Source: JAWPNA01 sp045402695
Lineage (GTDB): Bacteria; Acidobacteriota; Polarisedimenticolia; JACPZX01; DASXTC01
DNA: 20,773 nt
Direction of reading: 5' to 3'
NCBI GenBank assembly: GCA_045402695.1
Contig: JAWPNA010000391.1
Location: 1-20,773, forward strand
The notes under the pieces were generated by a model. The model was not told the origin of the DNA, ran no database searches, and saw only the letters and a list, made by a program, of their open reading frames with translations. A program made the position numbers and the translations under genes. Of the stretch, positions 1-7,100 are shown in pieces. Each line of letters begins with the position of its first letter. Position 1 is the first letter of the stretch.

Positions 1-1
1 A

Positions 2-1573
2 GAGGCCGAGACCGTCTTCGCGCGGTACAAGGGTGGTGTTCTCCCGGCCGAGCAGGCGGTCCGGCTCTGGACCACTTACGGGATGATGATCGAGATCCAG
101 GAGGCCCTGGCCATCGCGCGCGGAGTCGGCCTGCCCGACGCCGCTGCTCTGGAGGCCGAGAAGGAGAAGCATCGCGAGGCGGCGCGGGCATCGTGGAAGG
201 GAGGGGAGGGGCCGCGCTATCCGCGCGATCTTCTCGAACTGACCGGCCTGACCGGGTGGAAGCGCAGCGAATTCGTCGGCTACGAGACGACTATCGTGCC
301 CGGTGCCCGGATCCTGGCGGTGGCCCACGCGGAGGGCCTGACTGCGGCGCTGTCGGAGGGAGAGCGCGGCTTCGTCGTGCTGGATCGAACCCCCTTCTAC
401 GCGGAGGCGGGAGGGCAGGTGGGCGACACAGGGCGCCTGAAGACTCCGGACGGTTCCGAGGCCGAGGTGGATGACACGCAGAGCCCCGCGCCCGGACTCA
501 TCGTCCACATCGTGACGGTGATGAACGGATCGCTTCAGAAGGATGATGTTGTGGAGGCGGCCGTTCACGAGCTGACCCGCGCAGCCACGATGCGGAACCA
601 CACGGCCACCCACCTCCTACATGCCGCGCTGAAACGGGTGCTCGGATCCGACGTCCGGCAGGCTGGATCGTACGTCGGGCCGGACCGCCTGCGCTTCGAC
701 TTCAACTATCCCGGCCAGGTGAGCCGCGATTCTCTGGATCTGATCGAGGATGACGTCAACAGGCAAATCGTGCGCAACGCGGCCGTCGCCAAGCTGGAAC
801 GGTCCTTGGAGGAGGCGATGGCGGAAGGAGCCGTTGCGCTCTTCGGAGAGAAGTACGGCGACCGGGTGAGGGTCGTGACGGTCCCGGGGTACAGCCAGGA
901 GCTCTGCGGCGGGACGCACTGCGGCGGTACCGGGGAAATCGGTTTTTTCAAAATCGTGGGCGAGCGTGGCATCGCGGCCGGCGTGAGGAGAATCGAAGCG
1001 CTCACCGGAATGGCGGCAGGGCTCAGGTCGAGGGAGGAGTCTCGGATCCTGGCGGGAGTCGAGGAGATTCTGAGAGTCCCCAAGGAGGCGATCCCTGAGG
1101 CGGTCGTGAGTCTTGTCGCGGCGCAGAAGACACAAGGGCGCGAGTTGGAGAGGCTGCGCCTGAAGGCGGCGCAGATGGAGCTGCGTTCGGGATCGGGGGG
1201 TTCCTCCGGGCCTGCCTTCGAAGAAGTGGGCGGCGCTCGCCTGATCGCGCGCCAGGTGGAGGGATTGGATCGGCCGGGCATGCGGACGCTGGCCGACAAT
1301 CTCAAGCGAGACGCCGGCGCTCAGGCGGTGGTCATCCTGGCCTCGGCAGCCGAAGGGAAGGTCTCCGTCCTGGCCGCGGTGTCTTCGGACCTGGCTGCCA
1401 GGCTCGACGCGCGAGTGTTGATCAAGGATCTCGCGGCCCTCGTCGGGGGCGGCGGGGGAGGCAACGCGACACTCGCCGAGGCGGGAGGCAAGAATCCCGA
1501 GATGGTTCCCGAGCTGCTCGCCCGCTCTCGGGAGATCGTCGCGCGACACCTCGCGGCGGCTCGGCAGGGATGA
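2..1573 (+). CDS. alaS: Alanyl-tRNA synthetase, C-terminal part (5' end outside window)
   Basis: The enzyme charges tRNA-Ala with alanine and hydrolyses mischarged Ser/Gly-tRNA in the cytoplasm. The frame is open from base 2 with no stop, so the gene begins upstream. About 523 residues are visible: the end of the tRNA-recognition domain, the editing domain and the C-Ala domain. Editing-site zinc motifs are intact: HTATH (about positions 601-615) and CGGTHC (about 907-924). The C-terminal DHHA1-type region ends in a glycine-rich loop followed by AGGKNPE. The region matching the family signature LYDTYGFP (bases 65-88) reads LWTTYGMM, so the position of E. coli Asp400 is Thr; see findings. Known from the family: Asp400 and Asn303 read the G3:U70 pair. 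The lytic transglycosylase gene follows after 7 bp. Identity is certain; the altered specificity is inference. Confidence 0.97.
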   Translation, partial: EAETVFARYKGGVLPAEQAVRLWTTYGMMIEIQEALAIARGVGLPDAAALEAEKEKHREAARASWKGGEGPRYPRDLLELTGLTGWKRSEFVGYETTIVPGARILAVAHAEGLTAALSEGERGFVVLDRTPFYAEAGGQVGDTGRLKTPDGSEAEVDDTQSPAPGLIVHIVTVMNGSLQKDDVVEAAVHELTRAATMRNHTATHLLHAALKRVLGSDVRQAGSYVGPDRLRFDFNYPGQVSRDSLDLIEDDVNRQIVRNAAVAKLERSLEEAMAEGAVALFGEKYGDRVRVVTVPGYSQELCGGTHCGGTGEIGFFKIVGERGIAAGVRRIEALTGMAAGLRSREESRILAGVEEILRVPKEAIPEAVVSLVAAQKTQGRELERLRLKAAQMELRSGSGGSSGPAFEEVGGARLIARQVEGLDRPGMRTLADNLKRDAGAQAVVILASAAEGKVSVLAAVSSDLAARLDARVLIKDLAALVGGGGGGNATLAEAGGKNPEMVPELLARSREIVARHLAAARQG

Positions 1574-1580
1574 GGCGGCC

Positions 1581-2315
1581 ATGACACGCTCGCCGTGGAC
1601 GATGGCGCTTGTATTCATGCACGCAATGGCGTTCGCGGCCGGCGCTGCACGCGAAGCCACGGCCGGCGTCGAGGCTCGCCTGCTTGATGGCGAACTGGTT
1701 TTCACGAGCCGCCCGGAGCGCAAGCCGGGTGCCTCGCCTGCCTCCATGTCCCTCGGGCGCAAGGGGCGCCCGGCCCCCCCAGAGGAGATCGGGCACCTGG
1801 TCGAAGAGGTGAGCCGCCGCTACGCGGTCGATCCCGCCCTGGTCACCACGGTGATCAGCGTCGAGTCGGGCTTCAACCAGCGGGCGGTGTCTCCCAAGGG
1901 GGCGCGCGGTCTGATGCAACTCATGCCTGAGACCGCGCGGCAGTACGGAGTGAGTGACGCGCACGACCCCCGGCAGAACATCGAAGGCGGCGTCGCCTAC
2001 CTGACCGATCTTCTCCGGCAGTACGGCGGCGACATGAGGCTCGCTCTGGCCGCCTACAACGCAGGACCCGAGGCAGTGGCGCGCGCCTCGGGGGTCCCCA
2101 GTTTCGCCGAGACGCGAGCCTACATCCGGAAGATCGAGGACGGGTACGGAAAGTTGCCCGGCGGAGGCGTCGTGAGCAAGGACGGGTCCGCCGTGGCCCG
2201 GCCTCGCGGGGGACCGATCCGCGCCGCGCGGGACAGTGAGGGCCAAGTGATCATGACCAACAAGACGCCGTCCGGATCCGGCGTGGCGGCGCGCCACAGG
2301 AAGCTGAGGCGGTGA
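1581..2315 (+). CDS. Secreted lytic transglycosylase, SLT (goose-lysozyme-like) domain
   Basis: Predicted to cleave the MurNAc-GlcNAc bond of peptidoglycan in the periplasm. The 244-residue protein starts with a hydrophobic stretch (about residues 7-29) that looks like a Sec signal peptide. The catalytic domain spans about residues 68-190. It has the family motifs in order: ESGF with catalytic Glu95, GLMQLMP (110-116), and AYNAGP (158-163). ATG 1581 is chosen because it directly precedes the signal peptide and has GAGG 5 bp upstream. Before and after the domain are two similar short segments, DGELVFTSR (36-44) and EGQVIMTNK (220-228), resembling the strand motif of DUF4124-like domains. A run of seven C's lies at about 1774-1780. 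The family is clear; the exact subfamily (MltC, MltE or Slt type) is not. It may be co-transcribed with alaS, since the gap is 7 bp. Confidence 0.93.
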   Translation: MTRSPWTMALVFMHAMAFAAGAAREATAGVEARLLDGELVFTSRPERKPGASPASMSLGRKGRPAPPEEIGHLVEEVSRRYAVDPALVTTVISVESGFNQRAVSPKGARGLMQLMPETARQYGVSDAHDPRQNIEGGVAYLTDLLRQYGGDMRLALAAYNAGPEAVARASGVPSFAETRAYIRKIEDGYGKLPGGGVVSKDGSAVARPRGGPIRAARDSEGQVIMTNKTPSGSGVAARHRKLRR

Positions 2316-2322
2316 GCAGGGC

Positions 2323-3357
2323 GTGATCTCCGCAGGGCGATCGGGTGCTGGATCGCTTCGAGAGCAGGTCCAGCGGCTTCCCAAGGTCGAGCTGCACGCG
2401 CATCTGGAAGGCTCGATTCCTCTCCGAACGCTGAGGTTCCTGGCGGCGAAGCACCGGCTCCCCGTCCCTCCCGCGTGCGGATTTTCCGATCTGCATGGGT
2501 TCCTGAAGTCGTTCGGAGCCGTCTGCGAGCTGCTCGCCGACCCGGGCGACTTCGAGCTGGCGGCGTTCCATCTGGCACGCGCGGCGCGGCGGCGCGGAGT
2601 GCTCCATCTCGAGGTCCTCGTCTCACCGCAGGTGTTCGCCAGACGCGGGATCCCACTGGGTGCCATGATGCGCGGTCTGCTGCGCGGCAGGCGACGCGCG
2701 GGCCAGGTGTTCGGGCTGTCGCTGGTCTACATCGCGGACGGTGTCAGACAGTGGGGCGGGGCGTGGTTCGACGACATGGTGAGGATGCTGGCCCCCTACG
2801 CCGGGCGCGGCCTCGCGGGCATCGGCGTGGGCGGAGACGAGGCCTCAGTGCCGGCCCGCGATTTCGCCCGCGCCTTTCGCCGCGCGCGCGACCTGGGGCT
2901 GCGCACCACCATCCACGCCGGGGAAGCCGCCGGCCCCGACTCGGTGCGCGAGGTGCTTCATGCCCTGCGGCCGGACCGGATCGGGCATGGCTTCAGGGCG
3001 GCCGAGGATCCCGACTTGGTGGCGACGCTGGTGAGGCGAGGCATCACTCTGGAGATCTGCCCAACCAGCAACGTCCTCACGGGGGCCGTGGCGTCCCTGC
3101 GCAGTCATCCGGTGCGACAGCTCTATGCTGCGGGGGCGCTCATCACCGTGAACTCGGACGACGGCTATCTCTTCGGCACAAACGTGTCGCGGGAGATGGA
3201 GTTGCTGGCGCGCCGCTTCTTGTTCACTGGCGAGGATCTGAAGCGGATCACGCTTCACGCCGCGCGGGCCGCCTTTCTCCCACGGCGGGACAAGCGCCGG
3301 CTCGTGCGCAAGATCAAGGAGGCAGTGTGGCCGAAGGGCGCCGGCTCAGCGCCGTGA
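2323..3357 (+). CDS. Adenosine deaminase family enzyme (adenosine, adenine or aminofutalosine deaminase)
   Basis: A metal-dependent purine (nucleoside) aminohydrolase of 344 residues, the normal length for the family. All catalytic residues are visible: zinc ligands His25 and His27 in HAHLEGS, His198 and Glu201 in HAGE, His222 in RIGHG, and Asp279-Asp280 in NSDDG. The usual Pro after the Asp pair is Gly here (SDDGYLFGT). The GTG start at 2323 lies 7 bp after the upstream stop; no better ATG precedes the first motif. Members of this family deaminate adenosine, adenine or 6-amino-6-deoxyfutalosine (menaquinone pathway), and the sequence alone does not settle which. No other menaquinone gene is nearby. 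The last 44 bp overlap the end of the convergent AraC-family gene. Confidence 0.9.
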   Translation: MISAGRSGAGSLREQVQRLPKVELHAHLEGSIPLRTLRFLAAKHRLPVPPACGFSDLHGFLKSFGAVCELLADPGDFELAAFHLARAARRRGVLHLEVLVSPQVFARRGIPLGAMMRGLLRGRRRAGQVFGLSLVYIADGVRQWGGAWFDDMVRMLAPYAGRGLAGIGVGGDEASVPARDFARAFRRARDLGLRTTIHAGEAAGPDSVREVLHALRPDRIGHGFRAAEDPDLVATLVRRGITLEICPTSNVLTGAVASLRSHPVRQLYAAGALITVNSDDGYLFGTNVSREMELLARRFLFTGEDLKRITLHAARAAFLPRRDKRRLVRKIKEAVWPKGAGSAP

Positions 3358-4048
3358 ACTGGCGGTATTTCTTCGGCGATGTCTTCGCGTACCGGACGAA
3401 GTTGCGGTGGAAATCCCTGTAGTTCTGATAGCCGACCAGATAGGCGATCTCGGATACGGTGCGATCTCCGATCAGGAGCAGCCTCTCCGCTTCCTTCATG
3501 CGGGTCCTGTGGAGAAACTCCGTCACCGTCAAGCTGCAATGACGCTTGAACAGATGCGACAGGTAGTTCCTCGAGACCCGTACGGCCCGCGCGATCTCCG
3601 ACAGCGTCAGCTTGCGGGCGTAGTTCTGCCGGATGAACGCCTTGACCTGCTCGACGGCGGGATGTCCCTTCGGGGCCAGTGCCTCCAGGGGCTCGGTAGC
3701 CGCCGCGAAGGCCGACCAGAAAACAGCCAGCAGGTCCTCCCGCGAGCGGGCCGATGCGAACCGGCTCACGATCTGAAGGCGCCCACCGATTTCCCTCGGA
3801 GGCAGGCCCTGGTGATCCGCGACCACCCGGTCCACGCGGCTGAGGACGTCATAGAGGATGTAGGAGGCTTGGGAGCAGTCCTGAGTCCGGTCAAGCGTCT
3901 CGTGCAGCAACTCCTCGCTGGCGGCCCGGGCGCCCTGTAGGTCCAACAGGGCCAGCCGGCGGACGAGATTCTCCTCGAGCGATCCTGCCCGCCGAGAGGG
4001 CGTCGTGAGGACGGCTCCTTCATCGCTTTCGCAGGCGATCTTTTCCAC
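3314..4048 (-). CDS. AraC/XylS family transcriptional regulator
   Basis: A DNA-binding regulator; its target genes and ligand are unknown. With the GTG start at 4048 it has 244 residues. The C-terminal AraC domain (about 133-230) carries both helix-turn-helix units: LTLSEIARAVRVSRNYLSHL and RTVSEIAYLVGYQNYRDFHR. The N-terminal about 125 residues are helical-looking, with ARAASEELLHETL and ILYDVLSRVDRVV. They resemble the linker region of YesN-type AraC proteins rather than a cupin sugar-binding domain. GTG 4048 is preferred because AAGGGGG lies about 10 bases upstream. An in-frame TTG at 4117 would add 23 residues but has a poorer ribosome site. A good promoter lies upstream at 4166-4195. The gene ends inside the tail of the deaminase gene, so the two are convergent. 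Confidence 0.88.
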   Translation of the reverse strand: MEKIACESDEGAVLTTPSRRAGSLEENLVRRLALLDLQGARAASEELLHETLDRTQDCSQASYILYDVLSRVDRVVADHQGLPPREIGGRLQIVSRFASARSREDLLAVFWSAFAAATEPLEALAPKGHPAVEQVKAFIRQNYARKLTLSEIARAVRVSRNYLSHLFKRHCSLTVTEFLHRTRMKEAERLLLIGDRTVSEIAYLVGYQNYRDFHRNFVRYAKTSPKKYRQFTALSRRPSATLPP

Positions 4049-4165
4049 AATCAGGGCACCCCCTTGGGATGCCGGGCGTTCGCCACGACGTCCAGCCGGG
4101 CAATTCGAGCAGGCCAATCCGTCGATCTACGACAACCTTGGGCAGAGGGGGAAGACTGTGCGGCG

Positions 4166-4195
4166 ATTCTATCGACGAACCGGAAAGCCTGTCAA
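4166..4195 (-). promoter_or_regulatory. Predicted sigma70-type promoter of the AraC-family gene
   Basis: Read on the minus strand, a perfect -35 box TTGACA (4195-4190) is followed by an 18-base spacer and TAGAAT (4171-4166), five of six matches to the -10 consensus. Transcription would begin near 4159, giving a leader of about 110 bases to the GTG at 4048. The -35 box overlaps the stop codon (4194-4192) of the upstream phosphohexomutase gene, so the regulator can be expressed independently of it. A short inverted repeat, GTCG-N5-CGAC (4121-4133), lies in the leader and could be an operator, but it is only 4+4 bp. Confidence 0.65.
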
Positions 4196-5622
4196 GGAGA
4201 ATCATCGGTGAGGAGCGCCATCGCCTCCGCCATCGCAGCCTCGAGCCTCTCGCGTGTCGGCGCCTCGGAGTAGACGCGCAGGACCGGCTCAGTGCCCGAG
4301 GCCCGGAAGAGGATCCAGCCGTCTTCCCCGAACAGGAGCTTCAGGCCGTCCAGATCGTCGTAGCCGGTCACCTTCATCCCGCCGAGCGTTGCAGGCGTTC
4401 GCGTCTTCATGCGCTCGATCAGCCGACCTCCTTGTTCCAGGGAGCAGGGGAGATCGTGCCGCTTGTAATGCAGGTCCCCGAAGGCGCGGGTGAGCTCCGA
4501 GATCATCCGCGAAAGAGGCTTGCCTTCGTCCACCATCGCCTGCATGATCATCAGACTCACCAGGGTGCCGTCCCTCTCGGGAATGTAGCCCTCCACGCCG
4601 ATCCCTCCGCTCTCCTCCCCGCCCAGCAGCATGCGGCCGGCCCTCATCTCGGTGGCGATGTGCTTGAATCCGACGGGGAACGTGGTGAAGGGCAGCTCGA
4701 AGTGCTTCGCGATCCTGTCCAGAAGGAGCGTGTTGGCGAAGGTCTTGCCCAGAGGCCCTCGCCGGCCTTTCTTGATCAGGCTCCAGGCCAGAAGAGGCGC
4801 GATCCGCAGCGGGGAGATGAATTCACCTTTCTCGTCGAAGGCGCCGATGCGATCACCGTCGCCGTCGGTGGCGAAGCCTGCATCGGCGCCGCCCCCGGTT
4901 ACCTTCAGCCGCAGGTCGTGCAGGTTACGCTCGAGGGGTTCCGGATGCAGCCCGCCGAAGAGAGGATCGGGCTCGGCATGCACCGTGGACGCTACGGTGC
5001 GTCCGCCGTCCATGAGCCCCTCCAGCAGCCGGCCGCACGCTCCATGCATCGAGTCGGTGACAACCCTCAAGCCCGCGTCTCGTATCGCGGGCAGGTCCAC
5101 CATGCGGGAGAGGCGCTCGATGTGCGCTGGGGAGAAGGACCCTACCTCGAGCAGGCCGCGCCCGCGCCCCTCGGCCAGCGCCAGCCCAGGCGGAAGTGCA
5201 TCGGCGATGTTCTTCTCGCACGCGGAGGTTATGTCGCTGGAGGCACTGCTGCCCGCGGAATCCTTGACCTTCACGCCGTTGAAGGGGGCCGGGTTGTGGC
5301 TGGCGGTGATCACGATTCCGAAGGGAGATGAGCGCTCCGCCACCTGGCATGAGGCGGCTGGGGTGGGGCAGGGGGCATCCGTCAGCAGCACGGCCCGCCC
5401 CGCCGCCATGAGAGTCTCGGCCGCGACCTCGGCGAACCGCCGGGAGAGGAAGCGGGTGTCGTGGCCGACCACGACGGGGGACGGCCCAAGACTCCGGTCT
5501 TTGGACCCCGATGCCTCCCTCATGGCGCGCTCGATCCCCGCGCACACTCTCCTCACGTTTGCGAAGGTGAACTCCTCGGCAATCACCGCTCGCCATCCGT
5601 CCGTGCCGAACTTGATCGTCAT
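4192..5622 (-). CDS. Alpha-D-phosphohexomutase (phosphoglucomutase/phosphomannomutase)
   Basis: Interconverts hexose 1-phosphate and 6-phosphate, feeding glycogen or envelope polysaccharide precursors in the cytoplasm. The 476-residue protein has all four family signatures. These are the phosphoserine loop TASHNP (Ser108), the metal-binding loop DGDGDRIG (253-260), the sugar-binding loop GGEESGG (334-340), and the phosphate-binding loop RASGTEP (440-446). ATG 5622 is chosen because the protein then begins MTIKFGTDGWR, the usual family start, and ACGGAGG lies about 11 bases upstream. An upstream extension to 5694 is possible in frame but implausible. Whether glucose or mannose phosphate is preferred cannot be read from these motifs. 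It is divergent from pgsA and followed, after 143 bp, by the AraC-family gene on the same strand. Confidence 0.94.
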   Translation of the reverse strand: MTIKFGTDGWRAVIAEEFTFANVRRVCAGIERAMREASGSKDRSLGPSPVVVGHDTRFLSRRFAEVAAETLMAAGRAVLLTDAPCPTPAASCQVAERSSPFGIVITASHNPAPFNGVKVKDSAGSSASSDITSACEKNIADALPPGLALAEGRGRGLLEVGSFSPAHIERLSRMVDLPAIRDAGLRVVTDSMHGACGRLLEGLMDGGRTVASTVHAEPDPLFGGLHPEPLERNLHDLRLKVTGGGADAGFATDGDGDRIGAFDEKGEFISPLRIAPLLAWSLIKKGRRGPLGKTFANTLLLDRIAKHFELPFTTFPVGFKHIATEMRAGRMLLGGEESGGIGVEGYIPERDGTLVSLMIMQAMVDEGKPLSRMISELTRAFGDLHYKRHDLPCSLEQGGRLIERMKTRTPATLGGMKVTGYDDLDGLKLLFGEDGWILFRASGTEPVLRVYSEAPTRERLEAAMAEAMALLTDDSP

Positions 5623-5665
5623 GTAGAAAAGGGCCTCCGTCGCCGCAGGAGGTACGAGGCTCAGG

Positions 5666-5694
5666 ACACTACTACAGACGCCTGGCCCCATCAA
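5666..5694 (-). promoter_or_regulatory. Possible promoter for the phosphohexomutase gene
   Basis: On the minus strand, TTGATG (5694-5689) and TAGTGT (5671-5666) are separated by 17 bases. Each box matches four of six consensus bases, so this is a weak candidate supported mainly by its spacing and its position about 45-70 bp upstream of the start codon. Confidence 0.3.
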
Positions 5695-5708
5695 GATCGC
5701 GCCGTTGT

Positions 5709-5738
5709 TTGACCGTCGCGCGCCGCGGATGCTATGTT
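5709..5738 (+). promoter_or_regulatory. Predicted sigma70-type promoter of the pgsA operon
   Basis: TTGACC (5709-5714), an 18-base spacer, and TATGTT (5733-5738). The -35 hexamer is identical to that of the ffh promoter in this window. Transcription would start near 5745, leaving a leader of about 88 bases. A hairpin with stem GAGG/CCTC (5750-5753 with 5762-5765), extendable by CCG/CGG, lies at the start of that leader. Because the -10 box covers the ATG at 5734, translation from that ATG is unlikely. Confidence 0.55.
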
Positions 5739-5832
5739 GCCACGCTCCGGAGGTGCGGCGGCCTCACCGGCGTCGCGAGGGTTCCTGCGTCATCTGAACC
5801 GCCGTCCTCATTCAGCGTCGTCTTCCAGGGGC

Positions 5833-6426
5833 ATGATGCGCCAGCGGGCCATGCTGAACCTGCCCAACTCCCTCACGATTCTCCGTATCTTCCTCGTCCC
5901 GATCCTTGTGGTGATCCTGCTCACCAAGTTCGAGGGCAAGGAGCTCTGGGGGCTCGGTGTCTTTCTCGTAGCGGCGTTCACCGACTTCCTGGACGGATAC
6001 CTCGCACGCAAACGCGGAGAGGTGACGAACCTCGGCAAGCTGCTCGATCCCGTCGCCGACAAGCTGCTCGTCTCGGCGGCGCTCATATCACTCGTGCAAG
6101 AGAGGATCGCCAGCGCCTGGATGGTCGTGATCATCATCGGCCGCGAGTTCGCCGTCATGGGCCTGCGCAACATCGCCTCGACACAGGGGATCACAATCCC
6201 AGTCTCCTTCTGGGGGAAGTACAAGATGGCCACACAAGTGATCGCCATTTGCGTGCTCATCATGGCGGATCACCGATGGGGCCCATCCGCTCTTCTGGAG
6301 ACCGGATCTCAGGCGAGATGGGTGTGCTGGTATGCCCTGCTGCTGGTGGTGGTGATGGCGATCCTGTCGGCCGTGGACTACTTCATCACGTTCTCGAGGG
6401 TCTTCTACACACGGGAGGAGCGCTGA
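5833..6426 (+). CDS. pgsA: CDP-diacylglycerol--glycerol-3-phosphate 3-phosphatidyltransferase
   Basis: A membrane enzyme that joins CDP-diacylglycerol and glycerol-3-phosphate to give phosphatidylglycerol phosphate, the first committed step to phosphatidylglycerol. The CDP-alcohol phosphatidyltransferase signature is complete: Asp51, Asp54-Gly55, Ala58-Arg59, Gly68, Asp72 and Asp76 (D-x2-DG-x2-AR-x8-G-x3-D-x3-D). Several hydrophobic membrane segments surround it, and the N terminus carries the typical LNLPNSLTILR. The start is uncertain among ATG 5833, 5836 and 5851. AGGGG ends one base before 5833 and four before 5836, while the family usually starts near 5851. ATG 5734 is rejected because it lies in the predicted -10 box. 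The next gene begins one base after the stop. Confidence 0.93.
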   Translation: MMRQRAMLNLPNSLTILRIFLVPILVVILLTKFEGKELWGLGVFLVAAFTDFLDGYLARKRGEVTNLGKLLDPVADKLLVSAALISLVQERIASAWMVVIIIGREFAVMGLRNIASTQGITIPVSFWGKYKMATQVIAICVLIMADHRWGPSALLETGSQARWVCWYALLLVVVMAILSAVDYFITFSRVFYTREER

Positions 6427-6427
6427 G

Positions 6428-7096
6428 ATGGCGGCCATCGCATGGCTGCGGCGCACCTTCGTGCGCGGCATGCTGCTGCTCTTCCCTCTGGCAATCACCT
6501 ACGTCATCCTGCGATGGCTCTTCCGTCTCGTGACGGGGCTCGGCGGACCGCTGGTGCAGAGGATCCTCGCCCGGATGGGGGCGCCCATCTCCGAGAGCCC
6601 GATGCTGCCTCTCCTGACTCCCATGATCGCCCTGCTCGTCACAGTCGGAGTGGTGCTCCTGGTGGGCGTCGTGGGCGGCAACTTCGTCGGCAGGAGGCTC
6701 TGGGCGCTGTTCGAGCAGCTCCTGCTCAAGGTGCCGCTGGTGCGGTGGTTCTACGGCTCGGCGCGTCAGATGATCGACGCCTTCGGCGCCGCGGGCAGCG
6801 GGGCGTTCCGCGAAGTGGTCCTTGTGGAGTACCCCCGGCGCGGCATCTGGTGCCTGGGGTTCATTACCGCCGCCGCAACGGGCATGTCTGTTGGCCATCC
6901 GGAGGGCGACTACGTCTACGTTTTCCTGCCCACGACGCCAAACCCCACGTCGGGCTATACCGTTCTGCTGCCGCGCGCCGAAGCGCCTCCCGCCGGGATG
7001 ACCGTGGATGAGGGGCTCAAGCTGATCGTGTCGGGTGGATTCATCGCTCCGCGCCCGGCTCGGCCCGGGCCCGCGGCGGTTTCCGCAGAGCGGTGA
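6428..7096 (+). CDS. DUF502 family membrane protein
   Basis: A 222-residue membrane protein of unknown biochemical role. Two hydrophobic segments (about residues 12-36 and 60-86) are followed by a soluble region with family landmarks: PLVRWFYGSARQ (about 101-112), the segment TTPNPTSGYTVLLPR (about 168-182), and VDEGLKLIVSGG near the end. These match the DUF502 pattern in order and spacing. ATG 6428 starts one base after the pgsA stop, so translation is probably coupled. Being between pgsA and plsC suggests an envelope or lipid-linked role, but that is inference from position only. Confidence 0.88.
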   Translation: MAAIAWLRRTFVRGMLLLFPLAITYVILRWLFRLVTGLGGPLVQRILARMGAPISESPMLPLLTPMIALLVTVGVVLLVGVVGGNFVGRRLWALFEQLLLKVPLVRWFYGSARQMIDAFGAAGSGAFREVVLVEYPRRGIWCLGFITAAATGMSVGHPEGDYVYVFLPTTPNPTSGYTVLLPRAEAPPAGMTVDEGLKLIVSGGFIAPRPARPGPAAVSAER

Positions 7097-7100
7097 GAGC

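Noticed and set aside
617..1762. Long minus-strand open frame across alaS
   Set aside because: It mirrors the alaS coding frame, a common effect of high G+C third positions, and its translation shows no recognisable domain. AlaRS motifs on the plus strand are unambiguous.
1422..2666. Minus-strand open frame of about 414 codons across the transglycosylase and deaminase genes
   Set aside because: It spans several well-supported plus-strand genes, is low in complexity (rich in Arg, Pro and Ala), and has no domain signature.
4049..4117. 23-residue N-terminal extension of the AraC-family protein from a TTG at 4117
   Set aside because: The GTG at 4048 has a much better ribosome binding site. The extension is not excluded, only less likely.
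4069..5331. Plus-strand open frame of about 420 codons opposite the phosphohexomutase
   Set aside because: All phosphohexomutase signatures lie on the minus strand in this interval; the plus-strand translation is an antisense shadow.
5734..5832. N-terminal extension of PgsA from the ATG at 5734
   Set aside because: The ATG lies within the predicted -10 box, and the extension is Arg/Ser/Ala-rich with no family similarity.
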